This document shows positions 32,067-39,126 of a DNA stretch of 49,241 nt, one piece after another. Every line of letters begins with the position of its first letter. Within the stretch, counting starts at the first letter, position 1. Below the pieces are notes generated by a model. That model was given only the letters and a program-made list of their open reading frames with translations, was not told where the DNA came from and did no database searches. The DNA is from SIG710 sp045596925 (GTDB lineage Bacteria; Bacillota; Clostridia; Oscillospirales; CAG-272): assembly GCA_045596925.1 (NCBI GenBank), contig JAZODH010000062.1, forward strand, positions 1 through 49,241, written 5' to 3'. The position numbers and the translations under genes are program-made.

Positions 32067-32483
32067 ATGAGCTTCTTTTTCCGCCTCAAACAAAAATTTG
32101 CCGCATTTATGTATGGCAGATACGGTCCCGATAACCTTTATAATTTCCTGACGGTCACGTATCTGGTCATTGCCATAGCCAACGCGTTCCTGCACTCAGC
32201 CATTGTGGTGGTTTTGGAGCTTGTACTTATATTCTACGTTCTCTTCCGCTTTTTCTCTCGGAATATCTACAAAAGAAGCGAGGAAAACAGAAAATACCTT
32301 GCTGTAAAAAGCAAGGTAAAGGGATTTTTCTCTCTCTCGCGCCAAAAAGCGCGGGACAGAAAGACTCACATATACAAAAAATGTCCTTCCTGCAAATCGG
32401 TACTGCGCCTTCCAAGGACCAAGGGAAAGCATACGGTAAAGTGTCCCAGATGCGCCCATCGATTTGACCTGAAGGTAAGATAA
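32067..32483 (+). CDS. Small membrane protein with C-terminal zinc ribbon
   Basis: 138 residues. Two hydrophobic helices (LTVTYLVIAIANAFL and VVVLELVLIFYVLFRFF) are followed by a basic stretch and a zinc ribbon: CPSCKSVLRLPRTKGKHTVKCPRC, i.e. C-x2-C-x(17)-C-x2-C. I know this as an uncharacterised conserved protein of Clostridia. ATG at 32067 has AAAGGA. It is followed after 21 bases by the phosphatidyltransferase gene, so a role in the envelope is possible. Confidence 0.8.
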   Translation: MSFFFRLKQKFAAFMYGRYGPDNLYNFLTVTYLVIAIANAFLHSAIVVVLELVLIFYVLFRFFSRNIYKRSEENRKYLAVKSKVKGFFSLSRQKARDRKTHIYKKCPSCKSVLRLPRTKGKHTVKCPRCAHRFDLKVR

Positions 32484-32504
32484 AATCAAAAGGAGGCACG
32501 CAAA

Positions 32505-33080
32505 ATGAACAGATTCAAGGGACAATACTTTTCTATTCCCAACATATTGTCTTATGTCAGAATAGCACTCGTGCCCCTTATTGTGACGACATTTTTCTCA
32601 AAGGATCACCGCGTCCTTTCCACATTTTTGATCCTTCTGTCGGGTCTGACCGACGGCGTGGACGGATATATCGCCAGAAAATGCCACATGATAACCGATT
32701 TCGGAAAGATAATCGACCCGATCGCCGACAAGCTGACACAGTTCACCGTGGTGTTATGTCTGGGATTTGAATATTCCATGCTTTTCTGGCTTGCGGGACT
32801 GCTGCTCTTCAAAGAATTTTTTGTTGGCACCATGGGTCTGGCGGTCATGAAGAGAACGGGAATAGTTGACGGCGCAAGGTGGTACGGAAAGTTGGCGACC
32901 ATAATGTTCTATCTGATAGTTACCTATCTTTTGGTCTTCTCTCCTGCAGGTGCCGCCGCTCATCTGATGATCGTCCTGTGCATCGGATTTATGCTTTTGT
33001 CACTTGTGATGTACACCATCAGATACTCGCTCCTGCTTTTGAGAAATCCGAAAAACGAAAATAAAAAAGTCTCGGGCTGA
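32505..33080 (+). CDS. CDP-alcohol phosphatidyltransferase (PgsA-like)
   Basis: 191 residues and about five to six helices. DGVDGYIARKCHMITDFGKI continuing IDPIAD is the CDP-alcohol phosphotransferase signature D-x2-D-G-x2-A-R-x8-G-x3-D-x3-D. It makes phosphatidylglycerophosphate or a related headgroup from CDP-diacylglycerol; PgsA is the commonest role but the family includes others. SIPNILSYVRIALVPLIV is the typical start. ATG at 32505 has AGGAGG. The stop codon lies in the loop of the terminator. Confidence 0.88.
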   Translation: MNRFKGQYFSIPNILSYVRIALVPLIVTTFFSKDHRVLSTFLILLSGLTDGVDGYIARKCHMITDFGKIIDPIADKLTQFTVVLCLGFEYSMLFWLAGLLLFKEFFVGTMGLAVMKRTGIVDGARWYGKLATIMFYLIVTYLLVFSPAGAAAHLMIVLCIGFMLLSLVMYTIRYSLLLLRNPKNENKKVSG

Positions 33081-33094
33081 CCCGAGACTTTTTA
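33066..33094. terminator. Terminator overlapping the pgsA-like stop codon
   Basis: AAGTCTCGGG / CCCGAGACTT with a CTGA loop that contains the stop codon, followed by TTTTT. It is symmetric enough to serve ackA on the other strand too. Confidence 0.92.
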
Positions 33095-33103
33095 TTTGTT
33101 TGA

Positions 33104-34309
33104 TTACAGCTTGGAAACGATATCGCGTGTGTCGCGGGCGATAACCAGCTCCTCGTTGGTGGGGATAAGGAATACCTTAACGGCAGAATCGGGAGTGGAG
33201 AGAGTCATAATGTTGCTCTGTCTTACACCCTTTTCGTTCTGCTCTACGTCAAGCTTGATGCCGAAAGGCTCAAGGCCTTCGATAATAGCGCGACGGAGAC
33301 CGACCGTGTTCTCACCGATACCTGCTGTGAATACGATAGCGTCAAGACCGCCCATGGCAGCAGCGTAAGAGCCGATGAACTTTCTTACCTGGTAGGAAAG
33401 CATTGAAAGTGCAAGAGTTGCCTTTTCATCGCCCTCGCCTGCCTTTGCGCAAAGCTCACGGCAGTCAGCGTAGCCTCCGATTCCAAGGAATCCGCTCTTC
33501 TTGTTCATGAACTCGCTCATCTCGTCGGGAGTCATGCCTGTCTTGTTCATAACGTAAGTAACAGCCGCGGGGTCCATATCACCCGTTCTCGTGCCCATGA
33601 TAACGCCTGCCAAGGGTGTGAAGCCCATGGAGGTATCAACGCACTTGCCGCCCTTAACTGCGGAAATGGAAGAACCGTTACCAAGATGGCAGGTTACGAT
33701 CTTTGTATCCTGGGCGGGCTTGTCAAGGAGCTTGATAGCCTCGCCGGAAACGAAGCGGTGGGAGGTGCCGTGCGCGCCGTAGCGGCGAACGCCGTACTTT
33801 TCATAAATGTCGTAGGGCAGACCGTACATAAACGCCTTTGCGGGCATTGTCTGATGGAACGCCGTGTCAAATACCAGAACCTGGGGCTTGTCGGGCATAG
33901 CCGCAGTACAGCCGGCAATTCCCATCAGATGTGCGGGTGTGTGCAGAGGAGCGAAGTCATAGCAGAGCTTCAGCTTCTCAATAACCTCATCTGTTACAAG
34001 TGCGGACTCGAAGAAATAAGAACCGCCGTGGACCACTCTGTGTCCGATAGCACCGATCTCGTCCATGCTCTTGATGCAGCCGTGCTCATCGCTCATGAGA
34101 GCCTCGATTACGACCTTCATAGCCTGCTCGTGGTTGTCCATCTTGGTCTCAGCCTCGTAGGAAACACCCTTTATCAGCTGCTTGTGAGATATCTTGCCGT
34201 CGATACCGATACGCTCGCAGTTACCCTTTGCAAGTACGGATTCGTTCTCCATATCAAAGAGCTGATACTTAAGAGAACTGCTTCCTGCGTTGATTACGAG
34301 AATTAACAT
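33104..34309 (-). CDS. ackA: Acetate kinase
   Basis: 401 residues, the normal length. MLILVINAGSSSLKYQLFDM is the N-terminal signature; GHRVVHGG, FDTAFHQTMP, RRYGAHGTSHRFVS, CHLGNGSSISAVKGG and FTAGIGENTVGLRR complete the ASKHA kinase set. It makes ATP from acetyl phosphate at the end of fermentation. ATG at 34309 has GGAGG. No phosphotransacetylase gene is adjacent. A perfect promoter stands upstream, divergent from tmcAL. Confidence 0.98.
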   Translation of the reverse strand: MLILVINAGSSSLKYQLFDMENESVLAKGNCERIGIDGKISHKQLIKGVSYEAETKMDNHEQAMKVVIEALMSDEHGCIKSMDEIGAIGHRVVHGGSYFFESALVTDEVIEKLKLCYDFAPLHTPAHLMGIAGCTAAMPDKPQVLVFDTAFHQTMPAKAFMYGLPYDIYEKYGVRRYGAHGTSHRFVSGEAIKLLDKPAQDTKIVTCHLGNGSSISAVKGGKCVDTSMGFTPLAGVIMGTRTGDMDPAAVTYVMNKTGMTPDEMSEFMNKKSGFLGIGGYADCRELCAKAGEGDEKATLALSMLSYQVRKFIGSYAAAMGGLDAIVFTAGIGENTVGLRRAIIEGLEPFGIKLDVEQNEKGVRQSNIMTLSTPDSAVKVFLIPTNEELVIARDTRDIVSKL

Positions 34310-34352
34310 TGAAAAACCTCCAAAAATGTAGTATAATATATTACAGTTAAGT

Positions 34353-34381
34353 ATTATACATCATTTTTTTGCAAATTTCAA
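34353..34381 (-). promoter_or_regulatory. SigA promoter of ackA
   Basis: Minus strand TTGAAA (34376-34381), 17-base spacer, TATAAT (34353-34358). Confidence 0.85.
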
Positions 34382-34402
34382 GAGAAAAGGGGAAATTTTC
34401 AA

Positions 34403-35581
34403 GTGAAAAAAACAAAGACTGCCGCCTTGGTATGCGAATTTAATCCTTTACACACGGGGCATGCATATATTTTAAGTGGGATGAAGCGGGAAAGAAACGT
34501 CATCTGCATCATGAGCGGAAATTTTGTTCAACGCGGCGGTCCTGCCGTGGCGGACAAGTTTTTGCGCGCAAGGTGCGCCCTCGATGCAGGAGCTGATCTT
34601 GTGATTGAGCTTCCCTTCCCTTGTGCTATGGGCAGCGCGGAATATTTTGCTTGGGGTGCGGTGAGCGTCCTTGACAGACTGTCGTGCGTGGACGAGCTTT
34701 GGTTTGGCTGTGAGTGTGGGGATGCGGAAGCTTTGACCGAAATTGCGAAAAATATGCTGGACGAAAAATATCTGTCGGCTCTTTGCGAGCTTTCGGGCGA
34801 CGAGGGCTACGCATCCGCCACACAAAAGGTCTATTCCGAGCTTTACGGCACCTGCCCCGAGCTTGAAAGTCCAAACAATCTCCTTGCCGTAGAATACATC
34901 AAAGCACTTATCCGTCTCGATTCAAAAATAAAGCCCGTAGCAATAAAGCGCGAGGGAGACTTCCACAGCCAAACGCTGGGGACAGAAAAATTCCCGTCTG
35001 CAACGGCAATAAGAAAAGCAATTTCCAATGGTGATCCCTATGCCGATTTTTTGCCCGATTCTGTCGTGCAGGCTCTCGGACAGGCAGAAAAGGAAGGACG
35101 ATTCCCCGTTTGTGAGGACGGACGCGCCCTGCTCTGCGCGCTGCGAATGGGCGACGGCGAAAAATTTTCCCTCTCTGCAGGAGCGTCGGGCGGTCTTGGA
35201 AATAGGATCGCAAGCCTCGCGCACCAAAGCGCCGACGCTTCCGAGCTGTTCTCCGCACTGTCCACAAAAAAATTCACCGACGCGCGGATTCGCCGTACGG
35301 TTTACAACTGTCTTTTCGGCATCACGGAAGCAGATCTGAAATCCTCTCCCGACTACACCCAGCTCCTGGCACTCAACTCTGCAGGCCGCGAAATTCTCTC
35401 CCAAATCCGCAAAACCGCGCGTATCCCCGTTATAACGAAGCCTGCCGATGCGCCCGAAAATTCCCGTCAGGCAGTCCTGACCGACCGTGCGGACGCATAT
35501 TTTACCCTCTCGCTTCCCCGTCCCCGTCAAAGCGGATTTTTCAAGACCCTATCCCCCTACGTCCGAAAAAATGAGAAATAA
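34403..35581 (+). CDS. tmcAL: tRNA(Met) cytidine acetate ligase
   Basis: 392 residues. VCEFNPLHTGHAYIL holds the nucleotidyltransferase H-x-G-H; MSGNFVQRGGPAVADKFLRA, DLVIELPFP, ELWFGCECGD and SPNNLLAVEYIKAL are typical of TmcAL (YlbM). It activates acetate with ATP to acetyl-AMP and acetylates C34 of elongator tRNA-Met. GTG start at 34403 with AAAAGGGG upstream. It diverges from acetate kinase, and both enzymes use acetate, so a link with the acetate pool is plausible. Confidence 0.9.
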   Translation: MKKTKTAALVCEFNPLHTGHAYILSGMKRERNVICIMSGNFVQRGGPAVADKFLRARCALDAGADLVIELPFPCAMGSAEYFAWGAVSVLDRLSCVDELWFGCECGDAEALTEIAKNMLDEKYLSALCELSGDEGYASATQKVYSELYGTCPELESPNNLLAVEYIKALIRLDSKIKPVAIKREGDFHSQTLGTEKFPSATAIRKAISNGDPYADFLPDSVVQALGQAEKEGRFPVCEDGRALLCALRMGDGEKFSLSAGASGGLGNRIASLAHQSADASELFSALSTKKFTDARIRRTVYNCLFGITEADLKSSPDYTQLLALNSAGREILSQIRKTARIPVITKPADAPENSRQAVLTDRADAYFTLSLPRPRQSGFFKTLSPYVRKNEK

Positions 35582-35605
35582 ATTCATAAAGTTTACAAAA
35601 TTCGA

Positions 35606-35634
35606 TTGACTTTACAGGCGACATAATGTATAAT
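35606..35634 (+). promoter_or_regulatory. SigA promoter of the structured-leader gene
   Basis: TTGACT (35606-35611), 17-base spacer, TATAAT (35629-35634). Transcription starting near 35641 gives a leader of about 175 bases ahead of the ATG at 35816. Confidence 0.88.
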
Positions 35635-35667
35635 GGGATAGATAGTAATACCAACGGAGGAAATAGC

Positions 35668-35700
35668 GTGAAACAACGCAACGTCAAGTTCGATGTTTAG
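35668..35700 (+). CDS. Putative 10-residue leader peptide
   Basis: GTG start, ten codons reading MKQRNVKFDV, then TAG. It has the strongest ribosome binding site in the leader (CGGAGG, seven bases upstream). The start codon lies inside one of two mutually exclusive helices: GAAATAGC (35660-35667) with GCTATTTC (35700-35707), or AGCGTGAAA (35665-35673) with TTTCACGCT (35704-35712). Translation of this ORF could decide which helix forms. It may equally be a chance ORF in a structured RNA. Confidence 0.4.
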   Translation: MKQRNVKFDV

Positions 35701-35713
35701 CTATTTCACGCTT

Positions 35714-35772
35714 GAAACACTTGCAAAATGGGACCTAACCCATTTTGTCGCAATAGCGATGCCAAGTGTTTC
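35714..35772 (+). ncRNA. Three-way-junction leader RNA, unknown family
   Basis: A closing helix GAAACACTTG (35714-35723) with CAAGTGTTTC (35763-35772), 10 bp and perfect, holds two abutting hairpins: CAAAATGGG/CCCATTTTG (35724-35747, six-base loop) and TCGC/GCGA with an AATA tetraloop (35748-35759). Almost every base is paired. There is no T-run after it, so it is not a simple terminator. It belongs to the leader of the 94-residue protein gene. I do not recognise it as a known riboswitch. Confidence 0.6.
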
Positions 35773-35815
35773 CTATAATATTTGTGCCGCCGCGAGCGGC
35801 GGAAGGGAGATTTTT

Positions 35816-36100
35816 ATGGAAGAGTTAAAGAAGGTCAGCGGAAAATACCTTGAATACAAGGGCAAGCCGCTGGTTCGCGAAGGCGATACGATCTGCTACG
35901 GTGACAAGACCGATAAGTGCTTTCTCATCCTTGAGATAATGTCTTACAAAAAAGAGGGAGACAACGAGATCCCCGACAAGATCTTTATCCAGGTGGTAGA
36001 TTCCCAAAACCCCTCGAAGATCATAAAGCAAGGTGAAAAGAGCGGTCTCTACGATGCCTTTGGTATCGGAGTTATCTGGCTCGAAATGGCAAACAAGTAA
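35816..36100 (+). CDS. Conserved-looking small protein of unknown function
   Basis: 94 residues, MEELKKVSGKYLEYKGKPLV..., predicted mainly beta strands with a D-K-C-F-L-I-L-E core and no membrane segment or signal peptide. I do not recognise a family. ATG at 35816 has AAGGGAG eight bases upstream and a small GC-rich hairpin (GCCG/CGGC region, about 35787-35804) just before that. The gene is monocistronic, with its own promoter and terminator and an unusually structured 175-base leader. Confidence 0.75.
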   Translation: MEELKKVSGKYLEYKGKPLVREGDTICYGDKTDKCFLILEIMSYKKEGDNEIPDKIFIQVVDSQNPSKIIKQGEKSGLYDAFGIGVIWLEMANK

Positions 36101-36107
36101 AAAACAA

Positions 36108-36135
36108 AAGGTAAGCCCCAAAAGCTTGCCTTTTT
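36108..36135 (+). terminator. Terminator of the 94-residue protein gene
   Basis: AAGGTAAGC / GCTTGCCTT stem (one G-T pair), seven-base loop, then TTTTT. Confidence 0.88.
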
Positions 36136-36158
36136 GACACGAAAGAATGGAGTATATT

Positions 36159-37313
36159 ATGAAAAAACCGTTTTTGAGACGCGCGGGCACGCTTATCCTT
36201 GCCCTTCTCATGGTTCTTAGCCTTTTTGCGTGCGGAAATGACCCCGCAGATCTTCCCGATGACACTGATCCCGACACCGCGCCCGACACCACCGAGACTC
36301 AGCCTCCGGAAACCGAGGAGCAGGTTCCCGTTGTGGTCGTTCCCGACCTTATCAATCCTCTGACGGGACTTGAATGTGATAAGGACTTCTCCACGTCCCG
36401 TCCCGTTGCGGTTATGCTCAACAACATAAGACAGGCGATCCCCCAGCACAGCGTTTCTCAGTGCGACATTCTTTACGAGTGTCTGGCCGAGGGCGGTATC
36501 ACACGTCTTATGGGCGTTTTTGCGGACTATGAGGCTCTTGGTGTTGTTGGCTCGATCCGCTCATCAAGACACTACTACATAGACCTGGCGCAGAATCACG
36601 ACGCGCTCTACGTTCACGCAGGTGCCAGCGACTACGCTTACAACGAGATCAGAGAGCGCAAGATAGACAACTTTGACGGCGTTCATATGTACCTTCCCGG
36701 AATGTTTTACCGCGACCAGGAAAGACTTCAGCATATGTCCCTTGAGCACACGCTCATGACCACGGGCGAGAAGATCAGAGACGGTATCGCGTTCAAGAAA
36801 TACCGCACAGAGCTGAAGGAAGGGTACAGCGGAAAGACCGCTTACGCCTTTGCTCCGTACGGTGAAACGGTGGTGCTTGATGGACAGGAATCAAAGTGCA
36901 TCTATCTCCCCTACTCCACCTATCAGCAAGCAAGATTTGACTACAACGAGGAGGACGGCAAATATTACCGCTTCCAGTGGGAGGACAAGGAGCATCTGCC
37001 TCACGTCGACGGAAATACAGGCGAGCAGATCAGCTTTGACAACATCTTCATCGTATTCTGCCCCACGGCACGCATCCCCGGCGACACCTACGGACGTCTT
37101 GACGTTACCACCGAGGGCACGGGCACGGGCTACTACATCACGGGCGGCAAGTACGTGCCGATCACTTGGGAAAAGCCCACGGCCGATTCCGCTATCACCT
37201 ATTACGGTGCCGACGGCAATCCTCTGATGGTCAACCGCGGAAAGACCTTCGTTTCTATCTTCCCCACCAACAACAAAGATAACGTAAATCTTAACTACAC
37301 TCCCGCAAACTGA
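36159..37313 (+). CDS. DUF3048-domain lipoprotein
   Basis: 384 residues. A lipoprotein signal ends in LSLFACG (lipobox LFAC, Cys about 24). A low-complexity Asp/Thr/Pro linker (about 25-60) follows, then two DUF3048 lobes: RPVAVMLNNIRQAIPQHSVS, VVGSIRSSRHYYIDLAQNHD, YAFAPYGETV and later FIVFCPTARIPG. This matches YerB-type lipoproteins of Firmicutes, whose function is unclear. ATG at 36159 is preferred over 36147 because GGAG lies seven bases before it. Confidence 0.9.
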   Translation: MKKPFLRRAGTLILALLMVLSLFACGNDPADLPDDTDPDTAPDTTETQPPETEEQVPVVVVPDLINPLTGLECDKDFSTSRPVAVMLNNIRQAIPQHSVSQCDILYECLAEGGITRLMGVFADYEALGVVGSIRSSRHYYIDLAQNHDALYVHAGASDYAYNEIRERKIDNFDGVHMYLPGMFYRDQERLQHMSLEHTLMTTGEKIRDGIAFKKYRTELKEGYSGKTAYAFAPYGETVVLDGQESKCIYLPYSTYQQARFDYNEEDGKYYRFQWEDKEHLPHVDGNTGEQISFDNIFIVFCPTARIPGDTYGRLDVTTEGTGTGYYITGGKYVPITWEKPTADSAITYYGADGNPLMVNRGKTFVSIFPTNNKDNVNLNYTPAN

Positions 37314-37322
37314 CGGAAAACA

Positions 37323-37349
37323 TCGGGCGAGCCGAAATGGCTCGCCCGA
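37323..37349 (+). terminator. Hairpin after the DUF3048 gene
   Basis: TCGGGCGAGCC / GGCTCGCCCGA, 11 bp, five-base loop, ten bases after the stop. It lacks a T-run (ATAAATT follows), so termination may be weak or the hairpin may protect the 3' end. Confidence 0.6.
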
Positions 37350-37382
37350 ATAAATTATGTTTTGGATTTTTTGAAAAAGCTC

Positions 37383-37411
37383 TTGACAACAGGCTCTTTT
37401 TGTGGTAAAAT
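37383..37411 (+). promoter_or_regulatory. Promoter of tRNA-Thr
   Basis: TTGACA (37383-37388), 17-base spacer, TAAAAT (37406-37411), 18 bases before the mature tRNA. Confidence 0.88.
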
Positions 37412-37429
37412 ACAGAGCGTTGAACATCT

Positions 37430-37505
37430 GCTACTATGGCGCAGCAGGTAGCGCACGTCATTGGTAATGACGAGGTCATCAGTTCGAATCTGATTAGTAG
37501 CTCCA
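37430..37505 (+). tRNA. tRNA-Thr (anticodon GGU)
   Basis: 76 bases including an encoded CCA end. Acceptor GCTACTA pairs with TAGTAGC; the anticodon stem CGTCA/TGACG carries the loop TTGGTAA with GGT at positions 34-36; the T arm contains GTTCGAATC. It reads ACC and ACU. Monocistronic, with a promoter before and terminator after. Confidence 0.97.
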
Positions 37506-37507
37506 AG

Positions 37508-37538
37508 AATCCCGAATGCAAAAGCGTTCGGGATTTTT
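37508..37538 (+). terminator. Terminator of tRNA-Thr
   Basis: AATCCCGAA / TTCGGGATT stem followed by TTTTT, three bases after the CCA end; GC-AAAA-GC can extend the top of the stem. Confidence 0.92.
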
Positions 37539-37564
37539 GCATATTTCCCCCAAAGGAGGTAACA

Positions 37565-38551
37565 ATGGAATCTCTTATTTTTTCTTTTTCCGCCGTACTT
37601 CCCATAATCCTTACGGTGTCGGTGGGTTACATTATCCGCAGACTGAACATGATCGACGACACTATTGCAAAGGCAATAAACCGTCTGGTATTCCGTCTGT
37701 TTCTGCCCGTGCTCATTTTTCTCAACATTTATAAGATAGACAGTATCACAAATATCGACGTAAAATACATAATCTACGCGGCGGCAGCCGTGGTGGCTAT
37801 TTTCCTTGCAGGGATACCGCTGGTTATGCTCGTCACAAGGTCCGGTGAACGTCGGGGGCCTCTGCTTCAATCCATCTTCCGCTCAAATTACGCGCTGATA
37901 GGACTTCCTCTTGCCGAATCCCTTTTCGGAGACGAGGGACTTGCCTGCGCGGCACTTTTGAGTGCTGTCGGGATCCCGCTTTTCAACGTTTTGGCGGTCA
38001 TAAGTCTGTCGATATTTCGCGACGGCGGAAAAAAGCCAAACCTGCGGGAAATTCTCATGGATATCATCAAAAATCCTTTGATAGACGCCATCGCCGTTGG
38101 ACTCTGCGTGCTCGGCGCGCGATTTGTGTTTGAGAAATACGGCATTTCTTTCCGTCTTTCGGACGCAACACCCATATTCAAGACCCTCGAATATCTCGCA
38201 GACCTCGCCACACCCCTGGCACTTCTGATGCTTGGTGCACAGTTCAGCTTTTCGGCGGTCTCAAGCCTCCGTCGGGAGCTTATCTTCGGCGTTCTGACTC
38301 GTTCCGTGGCAGTCCCCCTGCTGGGTCTTGGGGTTGCCTACCTCTTTTTTGGCAACACGTTCCACGGCGCGGAATTTGCGGCGCTGGTTGCGGTATTTTC
38401 CACCCCCGTGGCGGTTTCGAGCGTCCCAATGGCACAGGAAATGGGCGCGGACACCGCTCTGGCAGGCCAGCTTGTGGTTTGGACTACTCCCGTCTCTGCT
38501 ATTACGGTATTTGTTGCCACCTTTCTGCTGAAATCTGCGGGAATATTTTAA
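37565..38551 (+). CDS. AEC-family (auxin efflux carrier type) transporter
   Basis: 328 residues with about ten helices in two inverted halves. LPIILTVSVGYIIRRLNMID and FRLFLPVLIFLNIYKID are the N-terminal AEC blocks; GLPLAESLFGDEGLA, LLMLGAQFSF and VFSTPVAVSSVPMAQEMGAD are in the second half. In bacteria these carriers move malate, other dicarboxylates or amino-acid-like compounds; the substrate is not evident. ATG at 37565 follows AAAGGAGG. A terminator follows the stop. Confidence 0.92.
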   Translation: MESLIFSFSAVLPIILTVSVGYIIRRLNMIDDTIAKAINRLVFRLFLPVLIFLNIYKIDSITNIDVKYIIYAAAAVVAIFLAGIPLVMLVTRSGERRGPLLQSIFRSNYALIGLPLAESLFGDEGLACAALLSAVGIPLFNVLAVISLSIFRDGGKKPNLREILMDIIKNPLIDAIAVGLCVLGARFVFEKYGISFRLSDATPIFKTLEYLADLATPLALLMLGAQFSFSAVSSLRRELIFGVLTRSVAVPLLGLGVAYLFFGNTFHGAEFAALVAVFSTPVAVSSVPMAQEMGADTALAGQLVVWTTPVSAITVFVATFLLKSAGIF

Positions 38552-38555
38552 AAGA

Positions 38556-38581
38556 AAAGCGGCGGAAATTCCGCCGTTTTT
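38556..38581 (+). terminator. Terminator of the AEC transporter gene
   Basis: CGGCGG / CCGCCG with flanking A/T pairs and a TTTTT tail. Confidence 0.85.
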
Positions 38582-38592
38582 CTATAAAAAGC

Positions 38593-38617
38593 AAAAGCCG
38601 ACTAAAAGTCGGCTTTT
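38593..38617 (-). terminator. Terminator of rplS
   Basis: AAAAGCCGAC / GTCGGCTTTT with a TAAAA loop; on the minus strand it lies 30 bases past the rplS stop and is followed by GCTTTTTAT. Confidence 0.85.
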
Positions 38618-38647
38618 ATGCTTTTGGTTCGGTACGATGCTCCCAAA

Positions 38648-38992
38648 TTAAAGGATCTGTTCCTTAACCTTGGATGCCTTACCTACTCTGTCACGCAGGT
38701 AGTAAAGCTTTGCACGTCTAACCTTACCTACACGTACAATGTCAACCTTAACTACGTTGGGAGAGTGGATGGGGAAAGTCTTCTCAACACCTACACCGTA
38801 AGAAACACGTCTTACAGTAAATGTCTCGGAAATTCCGCCGCCATGCTTTGCGATTACAGTACCCTCGAAAAGCTGGATTCTCTCTCTTGTACCCTCGACG
38901 ATTTTGTTGTGAACGCGAATGGTGTCACCAATGCGTACAACGGGCATCTCTGCCTTCAACTGCTCATTTGTAAAAGCCTTAATAAGATCCAT
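38648..38992 (-). CDS. rplS: Ribosomal protein L19
   Basis: 114 residues, standard length. FRIGDTIRVHNK-type N-terminus (PVVRIGDTIRVHNKIVEGTR), FEGTVIAKHGGGISETFTVR, GVGVEKTFPIHSPNVVKVDI and RRAKLYYLRD are diagnostic. It sits at the subunit interface of the 50S particle. Many Firmicutes place it after trmD; here it is alone, with its own promoter and leader. ATG at 38992 has AAGGAGG. Confidence 0.98.
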   Translation of the reverse strand: MDLIKAFTNEQLKAEMPVVRIGDTIRVHNKIVEGTRERIQLFEGTVIAKHGGGISETFTVRRVSYGVGVEKTFPIHSPNVVKVDIVRVGKVRRAKLYYLRDRVGKASKVKEQIL

Positions 38993-39004
38993 TTTGGCTC
39001 CTCC

Positions 39005-39074
39005 TTATAATATCGGGTGTTCGTGCTGAGTCCGGCAGAGGACCACCCGTTTTCTTGCGGTCAGACCGCAACAG
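39005..39074 (-). promoter_or_regulatory. Candidate L19 autoregulatory leader
   Basis: Minus-strand leader of rplS with two hairpins: TTGCGGT/ACCGCAA with a CTG loop, and CGGGTG...CACCCG enclosing GTCC/GGAC. L19 leader RNAs of Firmicutes sit at this place and bind the free protein to limit synthesis. The match to that family is by position and general shape only. Confidence 0.5.
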
Positions 39075-39078
39075 GGGT

Positions 39079-39107
39079 ATTATACCATGCTTTTCCCCTT
39101 TTTGCAA
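39079..39107 (-). promoter_or_regulatory. Promoter of rplS
   Basis: Minus strand TTGCAA (39102-39107), 17-base spacer, TATAAT (39079-39084). Confidence 0.8.
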
Positions 39108-39126
39108 GTCTTTTTTGAAATTAATT

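Noticed and set aside
35774..35779. TATAAT just after the three-way junction as a second promoter
   Set aside because: No -35 hexamer at 16-18 bases upstream; the promoter at 35606-35634 is much better.
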